Source: Lineus longissimus
Taxonomy: Eukaryota; Nemertea; Pilidiophora; Heteronemertea; Lineidae
NCBI RefSeq assembly: GCF_910592395.1
Contig: NC_088316.1
Location: 14,012,001-14,076,000, forward strand
Length of the DNA stretch: 64,000 bases
Direction of reading: 5' to 3'
Shown here: piece by piece, positions 57,701-64,000 of the stretch
Layout: every line of letters starts with the position of its first letter
How positions within the stretch are numbered: position 1 is the stretch's first letter
Position numbers and translations under genes: made by a program
Notes under the pieces: model-generated
The model's input: only the letters and a program-made list of their open reading frames with translations
Told to the model about the DNA's origin: nothing
Database searches by the model: none

Positions 57701-59330
57701 AAGAAAGCTTTTGCAAGTTTAGTTACATATTGCAAAGTCAAATTATTTCGTTTATACTATAATTCGTGCTAACTCATGCTATTTTACCTTTTAGTGTAAT
57801 CAAATATATTTCTTTCTCTTCTTGATAGCCAATGTTGCTAAAATGACTTTATTAGCACATATAAAGGGAGGCATGAAGAGGAGTCCAGAACAAAGGGGTC
57901 AGTGTAAAAACTCGGTACCATTTTTTAGTAGAGCTCCTGTCTAAAGCAATAGCCACCAGGAATGCATCCTGGCATAACCAATGGTTTTCAACATACTCCG
58001 CCTGTCGATATATTGTATAGGCCCTATGACGTAGGAGTAAGAAAAGCCAGATCTCCGGATGCCGGTGTAACATCTGTGGTTGTTCCCCATGTGTCAGTGT
58101 TTCCAAACAATAGGTAGCTAGAGAGACCACGACTTTTCATTAGGGGGGATACACAGAAAAACTTGTCAATCTATTTTTGAGCGTTCCCAAACAATGAGGG
58201 GAAACACTCAAAAACAGAAACACTCAAAAACATTACACCGGGAATGTAACCCATGGGTGGCATTTATGCATCATTCATTGTATGGGTTATGAAGTATTTA
58301 CCAAGGTTAATTTCTTGCAAGTTTAATCATATATTGCAAAGTCAAATGGTATCATTTAAACAAAAACTATCTTGATGCCAGTCACTGAAAATAATTCGTC
58401 AGTTTATTTATAACTAGCCTCTGACAGGGGGAGAAGCATACAAAAAACGCAATTCAGTGGCCAAATACAGTATATCTTTATCAGAATCCATCAAAAATCT
58501 TTCTTTTCTTTCTGCAATCTCAAGCAGGTCTGCCCAAGGGCACGAACTGCTGTCAAAAGTAAAAGCCACCTGGGAATGTAACCCAGGGGTGGCATAAATG
58601 TGTATGTATGTACAAACAGCTGGAGCCCAACAGAGTAATTTAAACAATCTCAGTCTTATCAATTCTATGGGTCAGGTATATTAAGCAAAGCAAATTTATG
58701 GTAATTTTAATTATTCATTACTAATCTGGACAGCAAAATTTAAACCAGAATTCATTGTTAACAGTATCATATTAATTTTTTGTGTATTCAAAAACTTTAT
58801 TAACAATTAAAGTAATTAATCATTCATGTTTTGTTTTTTATGCATTTAAGTCTATATTGCTCAATTGGTGCATTTTCTTCAAATTTTGTAACGAGTCATG
58901 ATATCAATCATCCGAAACAACATATCCACCATTCTACCACAATCAGTCAGCAAGGGCTCTTTCCCATCCAATACTTATTATGTTCGGAGGAACTGAATTT
59001 TAATGTTTGTGCATGTTCATATTTATCTCTTGTAAAGCGCCAATGACAATTTTCAAGTGGTGCTACATGAAATAAATTATTATTGTTGTCATTGATGCCA
59101 GCAACATATCATTATTATTAATGTGCTCAATGGCATAACATCTAATTTAGGATCAAACCAGTACTGCCCAAGTATGTTGCGGAAAGTAAGTACAAGCCAC
59201 TTGCTAAGAGGGGGGGGGGGGCATGTTCGTTAATCTGAATTTTCTAGCAGATCTACCCAAGGGCACGAGCTGCTGTCAAAAGTTGAAGCCACCTGGGAAT
59301 ATAACCCAGGGGTGGCATGCATGCATGTGC
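54711..59330 (+). repeat. Array of a structured repeat, nine full cores plus two partial
   Basis: A core of about 80 bp (CCCAAGGGCACGAGCTGCTG, then GCCACCTGGGAATGTAACCC, then GGGGTGGCATGCATGCAT) starts at about 54718, 55345, 55890, 56487, 56818, 57218, 57538, 58533 and 59256. Diverged partial cores occur at about 56291 and 57932. The second block folds as GCCACC-TGGG...CCCA-GG-GGTGGC; the first as AGCAG...CTGCT enclosing CCC/GGG. Stems are retained in variants (CCAGGAATGCATCCTGG). Between cores a shared AT-rich sequence recurs (ATGGGTTACATTT, TTGCAAGTTTAGTTACATAT, CTTTTTAGTGTAATCAAAT). All are in one orientation. No coding frame is seen. A tandem-duplicated SINE-like or satellite-like family is likely. 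Confidence 0.8.
59210..59221 (+). repeat. Homopolymer G run
   Basis: Twelve G residues adjoining the last repeat core. A length error in the assembly is possible. Confidence 0.75.
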
Positions 59331-59679
59331 ATTTTGTGTGTATGTGACGAAAAGCAGTGCAGAGTTTACTCATTCTGGCTTAACACTATCAATTCTTTGG
59401 TTTAAGATTTCTTCAGGTGAGGAAACTTCTTGCAACTTAATTCCTTCGCACAAACATACATTGTCACACTCATGCCTAACATAGTTGTATGTCATATTGA
59501 ATAAATTTCTTATGCAGCCAAAGAGGACAGAACTGCCAAGGGTAGGCACATTTCAAGCGTGATGGTGACTTGAGGAGGTCATGACAAAAGTGAACTACTA
59601 TTGACATCTATTGGCAGGGAATATAACTACAGTGCTGTCTGGAATCCTTACTAAAAAGGGCAACAAACTAATTTGGAAC

Positions 59680-59748
59680 CTGAATTAGTGTCCTTAATAT
59701 AGGGCGTCCTCATAAGAGAGGTGTCTCCTACAGGAGGTTCCACTGTAT
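59680..59748 (-). repeat. Fragment of the TACAGTRGAACCT MITE family
   Basis: On the minus strand it begins TACAGTGGAACCTCCTGTAG and contains ACACCTCTCTTATGAGGAC and TTAAGGACACTAATTC, as in the element at 31322-31503. Only one end is present. Confidence 0.55.
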
Positions 59749-62329
59749 GACCGAATCGGGGCTTTTGAATCCAGGCAGGAGTCACCACACACCAGGTCAT
59801 TGTGACAATGTCAAAACTCATTGTGGTACACTACATGTATATCATTCAGTTACTGATGAATTCCAGTAAGATTCCGTAAAACTTGTTTACACATCTAATC
59901 CTTTCTCTCCTGCCCAAAGAATAAAAGAGTGTTTTTCACCTTTATAGGATTTCTCTAGCATTTTGCTATAGTTGCTATCATATGCATCAGTGGTAATCCG
60001 ACAAGATCAGATTAATCACCAAGCCCAGACTTTTCATTCGGATGCATGCAATTTTCAGGGTTATTGCTTGGTCCAAGTTCTGTTAATAGCCACTGAACAC
60101 ACTGGTCCCATGTACACGGTCACAGACGCTGAGCAGCCTTCCAAAATAGAGGAGAAAAGCACCTTGACCTTCCAATGTGAGAAATTTAGGCCACATCCAC
60201 CGTCTGCAATGGGAGACATAGGGCAAGTGTACTTTCCTGTGGCTAATCCTTGCATCAGCCCCGAATAAGTAGGTGCATTTGACATGACATCAAATGACTT
60301 AGGTAGAATGCGTAATGATTCAAGTTGCCCGGGGACAACTTTGCAATCAGACTTCAAGAGCCCTGACAGCTAAAAGTTGAAATAACAACTTGAATGCAAA
60401 TTGACCAATAAAGCAAAATAGTTTAACTGAGAAATATCCCTTTTATTAACAATATTTCCATAGAGTTTTAATCATACTACTGTACAAAAAAAGCCCCTTT
60501 GAAGATGCTCGCGGAGGCAAATCCTAAATGCTGGCGTTATTTACAATAATCTTTACAATATTTACAACATGTTGATAAATGCACTTTTCTCAAGATCCAC
60601 ATTTTTCCATAATTACTATTAAAACCCAAATACACTTCTCCATTTTATGCATCTTGTATCTCCAAGACCCTGATTGACAAAGTCACCATGTTGCTCTGCC
60701 CCCTCTACACTGCACTTTATCAGGCCTGCCCTGCAATTCCTCATTAATTTCACCTCTCTCCAATAAAAGCACTACTCTGTCGCATGCGTTACACGAACAG
60801 GGACATCTGAAGTTTGGATACCATCAATGCAGCCACGATGACCAAAGTTATGGTGGTGCTACTTTTCACAACAACCGTCACATCACAATGCAATACCTTC
60901 AGTCAACACCACCTTGTGTTGGCTTTAATTTGCTGAGATCCTGTAGTTACTAAGAAGCATGACAAATGATGCCAAATTATGAAATATGACAACAGGTTCA
61001 TTCTGTTTGTGACTGGAAATGGATCTTCAGTGAAGATGATGAAAGAAATTTAACTGAGCCACCAAAGACTTTAAAAATAATGACTTTCATTGACAGCTTG
61101 GAACTGAGGTATATGTAGCATAAAGAATTCATGAATTCTTGGCGACATGTGACAATTGAATGGATAAATGTGTCTTTTGAGCTTCTCACAATTCCAAATC
61201 AAGGAAACCACAGGTAAATCTTCAGGAGTAGGAAAACCCCCCACCCCTTCAATTTGACTTGGAGAAACCTCAGTGCCAAGGCATCACAAGGCTAACACAA
61301 TATATGCAGCAACAGATCAATAGAATCTGAAGAGACAACATGATACAATATGAACAAACAAACAGGTAACAACAAGACCATGATCGACATTTTATCTTCT
61401 CCGTGCAGGCCTCTCAATTATATCATTAGGGGACCACCCTGGTTTTCTTAATCTGGGCTTTTTTATCGTGATATTATCAGAACATCGGACTTCTGCATGT
61501 CAAGAGTGTCAAGATGGCCAAAATGACGTCATAACTCAGTGGCATCTACAGCAATGGTCACAACAAGTAGAAAATGACAGTTAAGTGTAAAGATCATTGT
61601 CAACTCTGTTTACAAACTTGCTGCGAGGTAAATCGTTCCAATTTCACAGGAAAGACTCCTTTTTCACCAACATTTTTACAAAAAACATCAAGTTTTCTTT
61701 CATCAAACAACCTAAGAAAATGAATGAGCAAAACTAGAACAGCTTAACCCTTTGCTCCAGCAACTCAATCCGGATAATATTCAAAATGGCACAACACCAC
61801 CTGGCGATATTTAATCCCGCACAGGCACTTTACAACCCGAAGTACCACAGCCGAACTAGGTTAGAACGAACCTGGCTGTAAGGGAAACTGCATACATGTA
61901 TATAAAAAGATTTTGCAACCCCAAAGTAACTGTAACTCATTACATACATATTACTGACTTCTTATAATGAAACCCAATACTCATATGAACTCCACATTTG
62001 TTATTACCGGGTTTAACTGTACTTGCCATAAATTTTGTAATGACACGAATGAAAGAGAAGACACACAACATTCACACTCGAATTTCCACTCACAAAATAT
62101 AAATATTTCTTGGAATCTACAAATGCCATGGCTTAAAATATCAGTGTTCTCCTCACAAGACAAAAAGCAACACGCTGAAGATCTGAACACACCAAGGAGC
62201 ATTTCCACAGAACTGCAATTGGTTTTGACCAATATACTTTATAATGAACAAGTACCCAATTCATTTCAAATCAAATCACTGCAAAATGACTCTGAAGAGA
62301 ACACTGAAACCATTGCTCATGGTCTTTCG
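59749..62329 (-). other. Probable 3' UTR and downstream region of the minus-strand gene
   Basis: No coding content on either strand; the 129-codon plus frame at 61967-62356 overlaps the end of the minus gene and looks spurious. Minus-strand AATAAA (TTTATT on plus) near 60441 could end a 3' UTR of nearly 1.9 kb. Confidence 0.45.
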
Positions 62330-64000
62330 CTAGCTCTGCATGCTCCACAAGCGTGATCGTGTTTCCCTTGACTGCGAGCTCTGTCGCGACGACTGCAGAC
62401 TGTCGACAGACTCCTCATCAGTGAGCGGTCCAAGTCGACGACTTTTACGCCGAATCATTGGACCAGATGTCTCACTCTCCGTAGCAGAACATTCACTATT
62501 CAAATTGTTTTCATTCTCAAAATCAACAGACCCAACATCCGATCTGGTACACTCGGACGCAGGCTTTGAACTGGACGTCCGTTTTCGTAACTTACGATGT
62601 ACATTATGTAAGTCGTTAAAATCAGAGACCATCAGGTCTCGTTTGATTGTTCGACGTGTCAATGTTTCTTTATCCGGTGTAGTGTCACGACTAGATCGAC
62701 TGATACTGATGTCATCATCGATCCGTTCGAATATCCGATCAGTTGCCGCACTCTCTATTTCCGCAATAAGTTTCTTTTTGGCACCGCGGGTTTCTGGACT
62801 GTTGATAGTTATAAGGTTCAGATCTGTAGCAATGTGTATCGGACTCGAAACTTTGCGACTGCTGGAACTACTTTTTCTGGGTATTCTGTAGCCAGCTAAC
62901 GGGCTTGTATGCCCCGCTATGAACGATTCACACAACTCCTTCTTCTCGATTTCTTTGTGCGGCGAATTCGGACCGCCCTTTAGCAAAGATTCCGTCGGTT
63001 TGACTGGCGAGATTCTCATACTCTGATCCCCGCTACCGTCAGCTGAACAAAATTTCAACTCACTAGGACCAGCAAGTTTGAAGTAGTCATCAATTTTCTT
63101 GATATGACCCTTTTCTGGCAAGCCGTTCACGGTACGGCGGTGGTTGTGATCATTCAAACGCGATTTCAAGCTCAAGCGATTATAACATTTCTTTACCCCA
63201 TTGATGCTAGATTTTGAATGGAAACTACTGTCACTGTCCTTCCTTGTTATGGCAAAACTTGGCCAGGGACTTTCAACGTCCTCACTTTCAGAACTTGAAG
63301 TGAATTCAGCTTTTATAATCCCATTTCGGTCCTCCTTGAGAATTTTATCAACAAGACTGCCATTGTTTCTTATTTTTGTCCTAGTCCTAACATGAGGCTG
63401 ATTTTCAACTTCAGCTGCCTTCATAACATTACTACCATCAGTCCTGTCGATTGCCTCTCGTTTGATATCAAGTGAACCCCGCTGGCTCCTCCGCCGTGTT
63501 TGGGAGTTATTTGAATCTAAAGATTTAACATCGTCCGAGTCTTTGATTGTATCCGTCTCACTGTGAACACTTTCCGCAACGCAAGGCATAACACGCTCCA
63601 AGTCTTTGGATGAACCAAGTGCTGAACTCAGCGATACACCCAGGGCTGAACTCAGCGATACACCCAGCTTGTCCCGATTCAGATTCATTAGCCCACGGTT
63701 CTTTTTCCTCAAATGGGCATACCGATCTTTATGGATACCAAATTTGAAGCGGCTCAGTTTTGAAGGACTGTGACCAGATTTCATCGAATCATTGTCACCC
63801 GATTGATGATCACTCTCTTGCGAATCATCGAATACTCCACGGCTCATTTTCAGAACATGCTGTGGTCTATCATAAATGTCTTCGCCATGGTTAGCTTGGA
63901 TCACAGTCTGAAGCTCTTTCGGGGTTAGCACCTCATTGTCCACGACCTCCACCTGTTTGTAGAAGATCTCCTCCTTCATTCGATACAGGGAGCGACGGAA
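62330..64000 (-). CDS. C-terminal exon of a large Ser-rich protein, 5' end outside the window
   Basis: An uninterrupted minus-strand frame of 556 codons runs from the window edge to a TAG at 62330-62332. It is open through the edge (FRRSLYR precedes the internal Met at 63979), so this is a partial gene. The first 50 or so residues (RMKEEIFYKQVEVVDNEVLT, then HGEDIYDRPQHVL) look folded or helical. The remainder is Ser/Arg/Lys/Asp-rich and probably disordered, with many SS, RKSS and RRKSRR stretches suggesting phosphorylation and a nuclear localisation signal. A 24 bp in-frame tandem duplication makes GVSLSSAL occur twice. Codon structure over 1.6 kb without stops strongly supports coding. I do not recognise the family. 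Its plus-strand shadow frames are ignored. Confidence 0.88.
   Translation of the reverse strand, partial: FRRSLYRMKEEIFYKQVEVVDNEVLTPKELQTVIQANHGEDIYDRPQHVLKMSRGVFDDSQESDHQSGDNDSMKSGHSPSKLSRFKFGIHKDRYAHLRKKNRGLMNLNRDKLGVSLSSALGVSLSSALGSSKDLERVMPCVAESVHSETDTIKDSDDVKSLDSNNSQTRRRSQRGSLDIKREAIDRTDGSNVMKAAEVENQPHVRTRTKIRNNGSLVDKILKEDRNGIIKAEFTSSSESEDVESPWPSFAITRKDSDSSFHSKSSINGVKKCYNRLSLKSRLNDHNHRRTVNGLPEKGHIKKIDDYFKLAGPSELKFCSADGSGDQSMRISPVKPTESLLKGGPNSPHKEIEKKELCESFIAGHTSPLAGYRIPRKSSSSSRKVSSPIHIATDLNLITINSPETRGAKKKLIAEIESAATDRIFERIDDDISISRSSRDTTPDKETLTRRTIKRDLMVSDFNDLHNVHRKLRKRTSSSKPASECTRSDVGSVDFENENNLNSECSATESETSGPMIRRKSRRLGPLTDEESVDSLQSSRQSSQSRETRSRLWSMQS

Noticed and set aside
61967-62356. 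129-codon plus-strand frame
   Set aside because: Overlaps the end of the long minus-strand exon and its 3' UTR; no independent support.

Overview
This is a 64 kb stretch of an animal nuclear genome. Genes are split by GT-AG introns, intergenic DNA is AT-rich and repeat-laden, and nothing is operon-like. The encoded proteins are bilaterian-type. The 18S-directed snoRNA guide carries the invertebrate form of its target (T where human 18S has C). A marine invertebrate, probably a lophotrochozoan, fits best, but the phylum cannot be settled from this sequence.

Layout. 1-17.7 kb: no convincing gene. It holds a 2.4 kb fold-back element with long subrepeated arms (4084-6482), two opposed copies of a roughly 0.9 kb non-autonomous element, a 13-unit satellite (13.64-14.45 kb) and short minisatellites. 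17.87-19.63 kb (+): a complete four-exon Rab30 GTPase. 19.6-29.4 kb: Rab30 downstream region, a 1.2 kb minisatellite broken by a MITE, a perfect 82 bp inverted-repeat pair and several RNA-type hairpins. 29.41-31.78 kb (-): a complete two-exon Rab33 GTPase. 32.25-40.79 kb (+): a complete 20-exon NAA15, the NatA auxiliary subunit, head-to-head with Rab33 across 473 bp. Five NAA15 introns each carry a near-identical C/D-box snoRNA whose D' guide matches 18S rRNA at the site equivalent to human Am590. 45.51-47.95 kb (+): a secreted BRICHOS-domain precursor followed by three repeated, furin-bounded two-cysteine peptide cassettes; I do not recognise the cassette family. 52.64-53.72 kb (+): a 131-residue protein of unknown family with an X-box-like motif upstream. 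54.7-59.3 kb: an array of a structured repeat. 62.33-64.0 kb (-): the last coding exon of a large serine-rich protein that runs off the window.

Rab30 and Rab33 are both Golgi-associated small GTPases. NAA15 anchors NatA to the ribosome and its introns appear to supply an 18S rRNA modification guide, so one transcription unit serves translation twice. The BRICHOS locus looks like an evolving secreted-peptide gene built by exon duplication. It and the multi-copy intronic snoRNA are the two most interesting items.
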